A stretch of DNA of 64,000 nt from Lachnospiraceae bacterium (lineage in GTDB: Bacteria > Bacillota > Clostridia > Lachnospirales > Lachnospiraceae): NCBI GenBank assembly GCA_910576335.1, contig CAJTIU010000002.1, forward strand, positions 62,001-126,000, read 5' to 3'. Made by a program: the position numbers and the translations under genes. Positions within the stretch are counted from its first letter, which is position 1, and each line of letters starts with the position of its first letter. The notes beneath the pieces were generated by a model. The model was not told the origin of the DNA and ran no database searches. It saw only the letters and a list, made by a program, of their open reading frames with translations. Of the stretch, positions 54,843 to 62,591 are shown one piece after another.

Positions 54843-55451
54843 ATGAAAATCGGTATCATGGGCGGAACCTTTGATCCTGTTCACAACGGACACCTGATGC
54901 TGGGAAGTGCAGCGCTTGTGCAGTACCACCTGGATGAAGTATGGTTCATGCCAAATGGAAACCCTCCCCACAAAAAAAACACCTCTATTGGTTCCTCTAT
55001 TGATGCGCGCTGCGCAATGACGGAGCTTGCCATAGAGGATGTGGCAGAATTCCGGCTCGAATTATACGAAGCAAAACAGAAAAAAGTATGCTATACTTAT
55101 GAGACCCTGGAGCATTTCCATAAGACGACGGAGGGTGCACAGTTCTATTTTATCGTCGGGGCTGATTCACTCTTCATGATCGAATCCTGGGTAAAGCCGG
55201 AGCGTATCTTCCCCTTGTGTACGCTGCTTGCCGCTTGCAGGGATGAGGTGTCTACGCCTGAAAAAATGCAGAAGCAGATCGAATATCTTGGTGAAAAATA
55301 CAATGCCAGAATTGAGATATTAAGAGCCCCGCTGATGCCGGTATCTTCCCATGAGCTGAGGGAACGGATCAAGACCGGAACCCCTTTTTCTGCTTATGTG
55401 CCTTCGAAGGTAGCAGACTATATTAAAAAGGAAGGATTATATGGAGCATAA
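54843..55451 (+). CDS. nadD: Nicotinate-nucleotide adenylyltransferase
   Basis: 202 residues. Makes deamido-NAD from nicotinate mononucleotide and ATP. The N-terminal GGTFDPVHNGHLML holds the HxGH nucleotidyl-transfer motif, NPPHKK binds substrate, and VSSHELRERI is the ISSTxIR-like motif. Overlaps yqeK by 11 bases. Confidence 0.95.
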   Translation: MKIGIMGGTFDPVHNGHLMLGSAALVQYHLDEVWFMPNGNPPHKKNTSIGSSIDARCAMTELAIEDVAEFRLELYEAKQKKVCYTYETLEHFHKTTEGAQFYFIVGADSLFMIESWVKPERIFPLCTLLAACRDEVSTPEKMQKQIEYLGEKYNARIEILRAPLMPVSSHELRERIKTGTPFSAYVPSKVADYIKKEGLYGA

Positions 55452-56043
55452 GATCAGCAAGCTTCGCCGCAAGTTAAAAGGCGAACTGGACAAAGAACGA
55501 TATGAGCATACGCTAGGCGTCATGTACACTGCTGCATCCCTTGCCATGTGCCATGGTGCAGATATGGAACAGGCGCTTCTCGCAGGGCTTCTCCATGATT
55601 GCGCCAAGTGCATTCCCGCTAAAAAAAAGGTGAAGCTGTGCCGGAAATACCGCCTGGGCATATCAGATGTGGAGTATCAGAATCCCAGCCTTCTTCACGC
55701 AAAGCTGGGCGCATTTCTCGCGGCGAAAAAGTACCATGTGAAGGATAAGGAAATTCTGGATGCAATCTCCAGCCATACGACAGGCCGCCCGCATATGAGC
55801 CTGTTGGAGAAAATCATCTATATTGCGGATTACATGGAGCCTGGAAGAGCAGAACTTCCCAATATGGCTGCCGTGCGGGGGCTTGCCTTTCAGAACCTTG
55901 ATGAATGTCTGTACCGCATTCTGAAGGATTCGCTTGATTATCTGAAGACAAAGGATCTGACAATTGACACAATGACAGAAAAAACATATGAGTATTATAA
56001 AAAGAAACTAAAAAAGGAGGAAGACGAATGGAACAGGCATTAA
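55441..56043 (+). CDS. yqeK: YqeK HD-domain symmetrical Ap4A hydrolase
   Basis: 200 residues. HD metal motif LLHDCAKCIP, preceding RYEHTLGVMYTAASLA, and late HTTGRPHMSLLEKIIYIADYMEPGR are typical. YqeK splits diadenosine tetraphosphate to two ADP, removing the alarmone. Linked by overlaps to nadD and rsfS as in B. subtilis. Confidence 0.94.
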   Translation: MEHKISKLRRKLKGELDKERYEHTLGVMYTAASLAMCHGADMEQALLAGLLHDCAKCIPAKKKVKLCRKYRLGISDVEYQNPSLLHAKLGAFLAAKKYHVKDKEILDAISSHTTGRPHMSLLEKIIYIADYMEPGRAELPNMAAVRGLAFQNLDECLYRILKDSLDYLKTKDLTIDTMTEKTYEYYKKKLKKEEDEWNRH

Positions 56044-56369
56044 GTATGGCACGCATTGTATGCCGTGCACTGGAAGAGAAAAAAGGAGAGAAGGTCACTG
56101 TTTTAGACATCTCAAAAGTTTCTGTAATGGCAGACTATTTTGTCATTGCAAATGGAAACAATGACAGCCAGGTGCGCGCACTGGTGGAAAACGTGGACGA
56201 ACAGATGCAGAAAGCGGGATATACGCTGAAGCAGCAGGAGGGGAAAGGCGGAGCATGGGTTCTGATGGACTATGGCGATGTCATTGTCCACATTTTTGAC
56301 AAAGAAAACCGGCTGTTCTACAATCTTGAAAGGATTTGGAGCGATGGTGTTGTTGTGGAGAACCTGTAG
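56028..56369 (+). CDS. rsfS: Ribosomal silencing factor RsfS
   Basis: 113 residues. Binds L14 and blocks subunit joining in starved cells. Conserved GEKVTVLDISKVSVMADYFV, GNNDSQVRALVENV, GAWVLMDYGDVIVHIF and YNLERIW are present. Starts 16 bases inside yqeK behind AAAAAGGAGGAAG. Confidence 0.95.
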   Translation: MEQALSMARIVCRALEEKKGEKVTVLDISKVSVMADYFVIANGNNDSQVRALVENVDEQMQKAGYTLKQQEGKGGAWVLMDYGDVIVHIFDKENRLFYNLERIWSDGVVVENL

Positions 56370-56372
56370 TCC

Positions 56373-57536
56373 ATGGAAGAGAAGCATAATGAAAAGAAAC
56401 GATTCCTCTGGCGGAAACATATCATCACCATATTATCCCTTCTACTTGGGGGTATATGCGGATTTCTGATTGCCAGATATGCACTGCAGCCGTCAGAAAG
56501 CTCTGACGGAGTGTTTCAGAATATTGGTTTATATGACATGATACTGCCTTTTGCAGCCTTTCTTGTATCGTTCTACCTGCAGATTATACTTCATGAGACA
56601 GGACATCTGATTGGCGGGCTGTTAAGCGGATATTCCTTCAGTTCCTTTCGGATTAGCAGCTTCATGTGGATAAAGGAAAGAGGAGAAGTCCATTTTAGGC
56701 GTCTCTCTGTCGCTGGCACTGGGGGACAGTGTCTTATGATTCCGCCGGAAAATGATACAGATGACCGGGATATTCCAACCACGCTCTATAATATGGGCGG
56801 ATCCGCTGTAAATCTGATAACAGGACTTCTGGCGCTGGGAATCTATCTGACATCCGGACGAACTTCCGTGATGTCCCTGACTTTTCTGATGTTTGCCGTT
56901 GCGGGAATTGCATTTGCACTCATGAACGGCCTGCCTCTTCAGACGACACTGGTCAATAATGACGGTTATAATGCGGTAACACTTTCCAAAAGCCCGTCTG
57001 CCAGGCAGGCATTTGCAGCACAGCTCAGACTGAACGCCTATCTTGCACAGGGCATCCGGATCAAGGATATGCCATCAAAATATTTCCGGTTTCCTTCTGA
57101 CGAGGAGATGAAGGACAGCCAGATTGCTGTGGCCGGTATTCTGGCCTGTGGCCGTCTTCTTGACGAACACCGGTTTTCGGAAGCAAAAGAGTGGATTATG
57201 CACTTTCTTGGACTGGAATGCAGCATTGCAGGGCTGCACCGTAATATGCTGATCTGCGACCAGATTTACTGCAGCCTGCTCTGCAGAGAACCAGCACGGA
57301 CTGTAGAACAGCTTTTGACGAAACATCAGAAAAAATTCATGAAAACCATGAAAAAATATCCTTCTGTTCTCCGCACAGAATATACCTGTGCGCTTCTTAT
57401 TGAAAATGACGGAAGAAAGGCAGAGAAGATAAAAGGACAGTTCGAAAAGATATCCAAAACATATCCTTACCCTGCGGATATGCAATGTGAGAGAGAGCTT
57501 ATGGAAATTGCATATGACTGCTGGGAAGAACGCTGA
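56373..57536 (+). CDS. M50-like membrane metallopeptidase with C-terminal helical extension
   Basis: 387 residues. Hydrophobic helices at about 17-36, 50-75, 145-165 and 170-192. The second carries LHETGHLIGGLLSG, an HExxH zinc motif (His74, Glu75, His78) as in site-2-protease type enzymes. A later LVNNDGYNAV (about 192-201) supplies the third ligand aspartate in the place of the usual NPLDG. The last 170 residues are soluble and helical (TPR-like). Such proteins without a PDZ domain occur widely in Lachnospiraceae; the substrate is unknown. It directly follows rsfS (3-base gap). Confidence 0.75.
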   Translation: MEEKHNEKKRFLWRKHIITILSLLLGGICGFLIARYALQPSESSDGVFQNIGLYDMILPFAAFLVSFYLQIILHETGHLIGGLLSGYSFSSFRISSFMWIKERGEVHFRRLSVAGTGGQCLMIPPENDTDDRDIPTTLYNMGGSAVNLITGLLALGIYLTSGRTSVMSLTFLMFAVAGIAFALMNGLPLQTTLVNNDGYNAVTLSKSPSARQAFAAQLRLNAYLAQGIRIKDMPSKYFRFPSDEEMKDSQIAVAGILACGRLLDEHRFSEAKEWIMHFLGLECSIAGLHRNMLICDQIYCSLLCREPARTVEQLLTKHQKKFMKTMKKYPSVLRTEYTCALLIENDGRKAEKIKGQFEKISKTYPYPADMQCERELMEIAYDCWEER

Positions 57537-57565
57537 ATGTAAAACATTTGTAACGAAGGTCTAAA

Positions 57566-57601
57566 ATATGGAGGCAGAGTCAACAGACTCTGCCTCCATA
57601 T
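57566..57601. terminator. Bidirectional terminator between the M50-like gene and lexA
   Basis: ATATGGAGGCAGAGTC and GACTCTGCCTCCATAT form a perfect 16-bp stem with a 4-base loop between convergent genes. Confidence 0.88.
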
Positions 57602-57623
57602 GGTTATATATCTGCACAGATGT

Positions 57624-58241
57624 TTACTTAAAAAAACGAAATACACCGATTACCTTTCCTAAAATTTGGACATCCTGAACAATGATCGGATCCATCGCGT
57701 CATTTTCCGGCTGCAGGCGGATTACGCCTTCTTCTTTATAAAAGGTCTTAACAGTAGCTCCATCATCAATCAGTGCAACGACCATCTCTCCATTATGTGC
57801 TGTCTGCCTCTGCTCTACGAGAACCATATCTCCATCAAGAATCCCTGCATTAATCATGCTCTCACCCTTTACGGTGAGCAGGAAGGTCTGGCTGTTCGGC
57901 ATGAATTCCATCGGAATAGGAAAGTAGCTCTCAATGTTCTGCTGGGCGAGAATAGGCTCTCCGGCGGCCACGCGCCCTACAATCGGAACATTCACCATCT
58001 CCCGGCGCATAAAATTAAAGGAGTCATCTAAAATCTCAATTGCCCTCGGCTTCGTGGGATCTCTCCTGATATACCCGTTTTTCTCCAGCGTCTCAAGGTG
58101 GGAGTGGACAGAAGAGGTGGACTTCAAGTGTACGGCTTCGCAGATATCACGCACCGCAGGCGGAAAGCCCCGCTCCAGAATCTGGGATTTAATATATTCT
58201 AATATTTCCTGCTGTTTCTGACTGATCTTACCCTGTGCCAT
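57624..58241 (-). CDS. lexA: LexA repressor
   Basis: 205 residues. N-terminal winged helix (1-65, SQKQQEILEYIKSQI, GFPPAVRDICEAVHLKSTSSVHSHL), then the self-cleavage site Ala93-Gly94 in VGRVAAGEPI and the catalytic Ser128 (GESM) / Lys165 (GATVKTF) dyad. RecA filaments trigger cleavage, freeing SOS genes. ATG follows AGGAGGTAC on the minus strand. It is divergent from the yneA-like gene, with SOS boxes in the shared region. Confidence 0.97.
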   Translation of the reverse strand: MAQGKISQKQQEILEYIKSQILERGFPPAVRDICEAVHLKSTSSVHSHLETLEKNGYIRRDPTKPRAIEILDDSFNFMRREMVNVPIVGRVAAGEPILAQQNIESYFPIPMEFMPNSQTFLLTVKGESMINAGILDGDMVLVEQRQTAHNGEMVVALIDDGATVKTFYKEEGVIRLQPENDAMDPIIVQDVQILGKVIGVFRFFK

Positions 58242-58276
58242 ATATAGTACCTCCTGACGTATATGTCTTTAATATC

Positions 58277-58305
58277 ATTTTAACACACCCTTAAAAGAAA
58301 AGCAA
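58277..58305 (-). promoter_or_regulatory. lexA promoter
   Basis: On the minus strand TTGCTT (58305-58300) and TAAAAT (58282-58277) with a 17-base spacer, 36 bases before the lexA start. An SOS-box-like CGAACATATTTTC lies just upstream at 58329-58317. Confidence 0.65.
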
Positions 58306-58316
58306 ACGAATGTTTA

Positions 58317-58406
58317 GAAAATATGTTCGATATTTCCCCTTATCTGTTGACAAACATATATTCGTTTTGTATAATTGATACAAACAAAAGTTCGGAACAT
58401 ATATTC
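58317..58406. promoter_or_regulatory. LexA operator cluster (three SOS-box-like sites)
   Basis: Site 1, minus strand, CGAACATATTTTC (58329-58317); site 2 CAAACATATATTCG (58351-58364); site 3 GAACATATATTC (58395-58406), a near-perfect dyad. All resemble the Gram-positive consensus CGAACATATGTTCG. Site 2 lies in the spacer of the yneA promoter and site 3 just downstream of its expected start. Confidence 0.72.
58347..58375 (+). promoter_or_regulatory. Consensus promoter of the yneA-like gene
   Basis: Perfect TTGACA (58347-58352), 17-base spacer, perfect TATAAT (58370-58375). The spacer contains an SOS-box-like site, so LexA bound there would block polymerase. Confidence 0.9.
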
Positions 58407-58430
58407 TGAAAATTAAGGGGATGAAGTACG

Positions 58431-58805
58431 ATGAAGGAGAGATCTGAGAATAAAATTTATATGCAGACAGCAGCACGAAAAAGAAAAAGGCATATTTGGA
58501 TGAAAAGGCTTTTATTGTGGATCATAATATCCATATTTCTGATTGTGGGGCTCTGCATAAGTACAGGATATAATTTTTCTGCATCAGGAAATGCGCATTC
58601 AGATACAGATCCTGCCATACACAAATATTACAAAAGCATACAGTTAAAATCCGGAGATACACTTTGGGACATTGCCCGGGAACAAATGGACGAGATGTAC
58701 TATGATTCCATAACGGATTATATCAGAGAACTAAAATCCATCAACAGTTTATCTTCTGACCAGATCCATGAGGGGCAGTATCTGACGGTATCATATTATG
58801 ATTAA
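58431..58805 (+). CDS. yneA: YneA-like SOS cell division inhibitor (TM + LysM)
   Basis: 124 residues behind AAGGGGATG. A basic N-terminus (KRKRHIWMKR) precedes one transmembrane helix (about 26-46), a short linker, and a LysM domain (about 68-122, IQLKSGDTLWDIAREQM). The architecture and divergent location next to lexA match B. subtilis YneA, which delays septation during DNA damage. The final residues (LTVSYYD) end the LysM fold as in YneA. LexA sites in its promoter support SOS control. Homology is by architecture and position rather than strong sequence identity. Confidence 0.82.
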   Translation: MKERSENKIYMQTAARKRKRHIWMKRLLLWIIISIFLIVGLCISTGYNFSASGNAHSDTDPAIHKYYKSIQLKSGDTLWDIAREQMDEMYYDSITDYIRELKSINSLSSDQIHEGQYLTVSYYD

Positions 58806-59144
58806 TGATGCTTTGTAGAATACTGCCCGGAATGGGCAGAGATATTATCGGCTCCGGATGCCGTGCAGCAGTGTGCACGACATCGTAAATAGTAATATGT
58901 ATCTATACGACAAATCTCAATTTTTCCAAAAGATATAGACAAAAAAAACGTAATATGTTAATATGATGATACAAGGGTCAAAAAGTTCGCGGGCATGAAC
59001 GCATAAACGGGATGGCTTTGAGATGTATAAAACAATGGAAACATCCGTGTATCAGAAGCGTCATGAACAAGCGCAACACTCAAAACCTCGCAGCAGGTCG
59101 TGAAACCATGCAGGTAAGAAATAAAAAGGGGGATTTTATAAATA
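58806..59144 (+). promoter_or_regulatory. Intergenic region with promoter of the tyrosine recombinase
   Basis: About 340 bases. CTGCCC/GGGCAG at 58823-58840 may end the yneA transcript. TAGACA (58936-58941) and TAATAT (58959-58964) with a 17-base spacer form a promoter candidate, followed at 58966 by half of repeat B and a 160-base leader with GC-rich short repeats. A 26-codon frame at 59023 lacks a ribosome site and is not called. Confidence 0.5.
58966..58983. repeat. Dispersed repeat family B, copy 2 (single arm)
   Basis: ATGATACAAGGGTCAAAA differs by one base from the arm at 62529-62546. It lies right after a promoter candidate in the leader of the recombinase gene. Confidence 0.6.
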
Positions 59145-60209
59145 ATGCCAGAACCAAAAACATATCATGAACAGACAAAGATTGACCAGACACTGCGGTT
59201 AAGGGAGGTTTTAAAAACGCTGCCTCCATTTGCTAAAGATTATTTCCGGGCCATAGAGCCAAGGTCATCTGCAAGAACAAGAATCAATTATGCCTATGAT
59301 ATCCGTATATTTTTTCATTTTCTTATGGAGGTAAACCCGGTTTACCGCAACTATACCGTTGAACAGTTCCAGGTGCAGGATCTGGAACGCATTGAACCTG
59401 TGGATATTGAGGAATACATGGAATACCTGAAGGTCTATACGCGGACCCAGGATGAAGAGCTGATTACAAATGGCGAACGGGGACTAAAGCGAAAAATGTC
59501 AGCGCTTCGGAGCTTTTACAATTATTACTTTACCCGTCAGGCAATTTCAAAAAATCCGACTCTGCTTGTAGACATGCCAAAGCTTCACGATAAAGCAATC
59601 ATCCGCCTGGATGCAGATGAGGTTGCCATGCTTCTTGATTTTGTGGAATCTGCTGGTGATAAGCTGACCGGACAGGCACTCACATATTATAAGAAAACAA
59701 AAGAACGTGACCTGGCAATTATGACACTGCTTCTTGGAACCGGAATCCGTGTATCAGAATGTGTCGGACTGGATCTAAATGATGTAGATTTTAAAAATAA
59801 TGGAATTACAGTGACAAGAAAAGGCGGCAATCAGATGGTTGTGTACTTTGGAGATGAGGTTGCAGATGCACTGCTTGATTACATAGAAGGAAGCCGTAAG
59901 GCGATTACTCCCCTCTCCGGCCATGAAAATGCACTGTTCTTATCCACACAGAGACGCCGTATGGGCGTACAGGCAGTCGAAAACATGGTAAAAAAATATG
60001 CCCGTCAGGTCACGCCGAATAAGAAAATCACTCCGCACAAGCTTCGTAGTACCTATGGAACTTCCTTATATAAGGAAACCGGGGATATCTACCTTGTAGC
60101 GGATGTCTTAGGACATAAGGATGTTAATACAACAAAAAAACATTATGCAGCCATTGATGAGGATCGGCGCCGGCTTGCGGCATCTGCGGTAAAGCTTCGG
60201 GAATCTTAG
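59145..60209 (+). CDS. Tyrosine recombinase, Xer-like
   Basis: 354 residues. An N-terminal SAM-like core-binding domain (about 20-150, with EEYMEYLKVYTR) is followed by the catalytic domain with the complete set Arg202 (GTGIRVSE), His298-x-x-Arg301 (HKLRSTYG), His324 (LGHKD) and Tyr334 (KHYAAI); the lysine lies in VTRKGGNQ. It is longer than XerC/XerD (about 300) and close to the length of streptococcal XerS. There are no phage or conjugation genes nearby, so it may be a chromosomal Xer protein rather than an element integrase. Ribosome site AAAAAGGGGG. Confidence 0.85.
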   Translation: MPEPKTYHEQTKIDQTLRLREVLKTLPPFAKDYFRAIEPRSSARTRINYAYDIRIFFHFLMEVNPVYRNYTVEQFQVQDLERIEPVDIEEYMEYLKVYTRTQDEELITNGERGLKRKMSALRSFYNYYFTRQAISKNPTLLVDMPKLHDKAIIRLDADEVAMLLDFVESAGDKLTGQALTYYKKTKERDLAIMTLLLGTGIRVSECVGLDLNDVDFKNNGITVTRKGGNQMVVYFGDEVADALLDYIEGSRKAITPLSGHENALFLSTQRRRMGVQAVENMVKKYARQVTPNKKITPHKLRSTYGTSLYKETGDIYLVADVLGHKDVNTTKKHYAAIDEDRRRLAASAVKLRES

Positions 60210-60330
60210 CAGTATATACTGCAGGTGCTCCACAGCAATCGGCATTTCTATCATAAGTTTTTATTGCAGTTTCCATATTAATAAAATTTGGAACTACCAT
60301 ATTTTTTATAATCTGACATAGTTCATTCAT
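60124..60330 (-). CDS. Small hypothetical protein on the minus strand
   Basis: 68 residues starting MNELCQIIKNMVVPNFINM. Called because an excellent AAGGAGGTTTTCT site precedes the ATG on the minus strand, behind a strong inverted repeat. The last 28 residues overlap the 3' end of the recombinase gene in antisense and look non-native, so it may be a gene fragment whose 3' end was replaced. No family recognised. Confidence 0.4.
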   Translation of the reverse strand: MNELCQIIKNMVVPNFINMETAIKTYDRNADCCGAPAVYTAKIPEALPQMPQAGADPHQWLHNVFLLY

Positions 60331-60362
60331 AGAAAACCTCCTTAATGAGATAAATAAGATAA

Positions 60363-60415
60363 CTCCGTTGTATAATGAATATAGGTCTAATAAAACTATA
60401 TTAAATACAACGGAG
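60363..60415. repeat. Perfect nested inverted repeat downstream of the recombinase
   Basis: CTCCGTTGTAT (60363-60373) and ATACAACGGAG (60405-60415) are perfect 11-bp arms, and inside them AATATAG/CTATATT pair again. No U-tract. Could be an operator for the small minus-strand gene, a recombination site, or the 3' structure of the convergent genes. Confidence 0.6.
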
Positions 60416-60436
60416 GTGTCCAATAGACGAAAAACT

Positions 60437-61822
60437 CTACTTCATATTCCCCGGAAATCTCGGAATTCCATCGAATCCGGCCTTAAGGTCTTCATCTGTC
60501 GGAATATAGTCTGTCATCTCACCGTTATGGAATTTTTCATATGCGACCATGTCAAAATATCCTGTACCAGTCAGGCCAAATACAATTGTCTTTTCCTCTC
60601 CTGTCTCCTTGCATTTTTCTGCCTCGTCAATTGCCACCTTGATTGCATGGCTGCTCTCTGGTGCTGGAAGGATTCCTTCCACTCTCGCAAATTTTTCGGC
60701 TGCCTCAAAGACGGCTGTCTGCTCCACCGCTCTTGCCTCCATGTACCCGTCTGCATAGAGCTGGGACAGAATGGAGCTCATGCCATGATATCTCAGTCCT
60801 CCGGCATGATTTGCGGAAGGAATAAAACCACTTCCTAATGTATACATCTTCGCTAACGGACATACCATACCTGTATCACAGAAGTCATATGCATAGACTC
60901 CTCTTGTCATACTGGGGCAGGATGCCGGTTCTACGGCAATAAAGTGATAATCCTTTTCACCCCTTAGCTTTTCTCCCATAAATGGAGAGATCAGCCCGCC
61001 AAGGTTTGATCCGCCTCCTGCACATCCGATGATAATATCCGGAGTAATCCCATATTTGTCCAGCGCACTCTTTGTCTCCATACCAATAATCGACTGGTGC
61101 AGTAATACCTGATTCAGGACACTTCCAAGGACATACCGGTATCCTTCACTTCCCACGGCAACTTCAACTGCCTCGGAGATGGCACATCCAAGGCTTCCGG
61201 TTGTACCTGGATGCTCTGCAAGAATCTTTCTCCCGACCTCGGTCTCTGAGGATGGGGACGGTGTTACACTCGCTCCGTAGGTACGCATTACTTCACGGCG
61301 GAAGGGCTTCTGTTCATAAGAACATTTTACCATGAATACCTTACAGTCCAGATCCAGATAAGAGCATGCCATAGATAATGCGGTTCCCCACTGTCCTGCC
61401 CCGGTCTCTGTTGTAACCCCTTTCAGGCCCTGCTTCTTTGCGTAATATGCCTGCGCAATTGCTGAATTCAGCTTATGGCTTCCACTGGTATTATTTCCTT
61501 CAAACTTATAGTAGATCTTTGCAGGTGTCTGAAGTTTCTCCTCCAGGCAGTATGCACGTACCAGCGGTGCCGGACGGTACATTTTATAAAAATTAATAAT
61601 TTCACTGGGGATATCAATATAGCGGTTATCATTGTCCAGTTCCTGCTGTACCAATTCGTCACAGAATACACCGGACAGTTCCTCTGCGGTCATTGGCTTT
61701 AAGGTTCCCGGATTCAGAAGAGGAGCCGGCTTGTTTTTCATATCTGCCCGGACGTTATACCACTGCCTTGGCATCTCACTTTCTTTCAGATAAATTTTGT
61801 AAGGGATTTTCTGTTCGCTCAT
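60437..61822 (-). CDS. trpB: TrpB-like PLP-dependent enzyme (TrpB2-type tryptophan synthase beta)
   Basis: 461 residues from the ATG at 61822, with AAAGGAGAAC on the minus strand; a 23-residue extension runs into the leader terminator. PLP lysine Lys117 in NTSGSHKLNSA, and the phosphate-binding loop GCAGGGSNLGG. It is longer than TrpB1 (about 400) and has the N-terminal additions of the TrpB2 group (MPRQWYNVRADM), which works without TrpA and can condense indole with serine. No trpA or other trp gene is adjacent. A tryptophan T-box in the leader confirms a link to tryptophan supply. Confidence 0.92.
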   Translation of the reverse strand: MSEQKIPYKIYLKESEMPRQWYNVRADMKNKPAPLLNPGTLKPMTAEELSGVFCDELVQQELDNDNRYIDIPSEIINFYKMYRPAPLVRAYCLEEKLQTPAKIYYKFEGNNTSGSHKLNSAIAQAYYAKKQGLKGVTTETGAGQWGTALSMACSYLDLDCKVFMVKCSYEQKPFRREVMRTYGASVTPSPSSETEVGRKILAEHPGTTGSLGCAISEAVEVAVGSEGYRYVLGSVLNQVLLHQSIIGMETKSALDKYGITPDIIIGCAGGGSNLGGLISPFMGEKLRGEKDYHFIAVEPASCPSMTRGVYAYDFCDTGMVCPLAKMYTLGSGFIPSANHAGGLRYHGMSSILSQLYADGYMEARAVEQTAVFEAAEKFARVEGILPAPESSHAIKVAIDEAEKCKETGEEKTIVFGLTGTGYFDMVAYEKFHNGEMTDYIPTDEDLKAGFDGIPRFPGNMK

Positions 61823-61887
61823 TTTTTGTTCTCCTTTCATATTTGGGGGCTTTGTTCCCCTTAAGGGACAGGGTATTAAAATATAGA

Positions 61888-62250
61888 ACAAAAAATACCC
61901 TTATCCCATACAATAAATAATTGCTGGGACAAGAGTAATTACCATCAACTCCTGCGGTGCCACCCGGCTTGGTATGTCTTTTATACCCACTCATGCGTAC
62001 CTTCATACGCGTACTTTTTTAACGGAGTACCCTCTCCGGCTTACCTACTGCCGTTCAATCTGAATCACTTTTTACGAACCTTTGCAAAAATAAATGCAAA
62101 AATCCTGTCTGAACTATTAATTCAATATGAACACTTCGACTCGCCCTCGGAAGCCCATTCCTGACAGTTCCGTTTACTGCATTCCACCATCCGCAGCTCT
62201 CTGTAAATCAGATATCTGACAGTACTCACTCTTCCTCATCGGTTTAATAG
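61888..62250 (-). promoter_or_regulatory. T-box riboswitch (tryptophan) controlling trpB
   Basis: The minus-strand leader contains the T-box core GGGTGGCACCGC (61965-61954), a Stem I region with AGAGAGCTGCGG and GGTGGAATGCAG, and a specifier loop reading GGAATGGGCTTCC with TGG (Trp) at 62157-62155. A terminator hairpin ACTCTTGTCCCA/TGGGATAAGGGT with ATTTTTTG lies at about 61935-61888. Uncharged tRNA-Trp should switch it to read-through. Confidence 0.92.
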
Positions 62251-62251
62251 A

Positions 62252-62280
62252 ACTTTACCACGGCATCGTACCCTTGTCAA
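62252..62280 (-). promoter_or_regulatory. Promoter of the T-box/trpB transcript
   Basis: Minus strand TTGACA (62280-62275), 17-base spacer, TAAAGT (62257-62252). The transcript would start just before the T-box Stem I. Confidence 0.78.
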
Positions 62281-62385
62281 GAACTTTTGCCATTTACTCA
62301 TAAAATAATTTCCAACCGTACAGCTGGAATAATACGTCTGTCATATCAAACCTCTGAGAAATACTATTATTTAGTTGCGAAGTAA

Positions 62386-62476
62386 AGCCCCATTTTTTAA
62401 CCCAAGTTACTATTCACGACCCGGGGCTGCTCATAGTAACCAAACCAAATGACATCGTTCGGTAATGCGTTACTAT
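62386..62476. repeat. Intergenic inverted repeats between trpB leader and ttcA
   Basis: GTTACTAT at 62406-62413 pairs with ATAGTAAC at 62433-62440, and GTTACTAT recurs at 62469-62476; AGCCCC (62386-62391) can pair with GGGGCT (62423-62428). The rest of 62281-62528 shows no gene. An extended -10-like TGCTACAAT lies at 62505-62513. A small RNA or decayed repeat is possible. Confidence 0.4.
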
Positions 62477-62528
62477 TTATAGAAAAAAATGAAATTATCT
62501 GCTACAATATAACTGGAAAAGAAATAAC

Positions 62529-62568
62529 ATGATACAAGCGTCAAAATACCTTTTGACGCTTACATCAT
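62529..62568. repeat. Dispersed repeat family B, copy 3 (full palindrome)
   Basis: ATGATACAAGCGTCAAAA (62529-62546), loop TACC, then TTTTGACGCTTACATCAT (62551-62568): an 18-bp hairpin with two mismatches, 23 bases before the ttcA-like start. The left arm is the exact reverse complement of copy 1. Confidence 0.78.
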
Positions 62569-62591
62569 AACATACCGGGAAAGGACGAATT

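Noticed and set aside
59023-59103. 26-codon frame in the recombinase leader
   Set aside because: No ribosome site and no sign of conservation could be judged; treated as untranslated leader.
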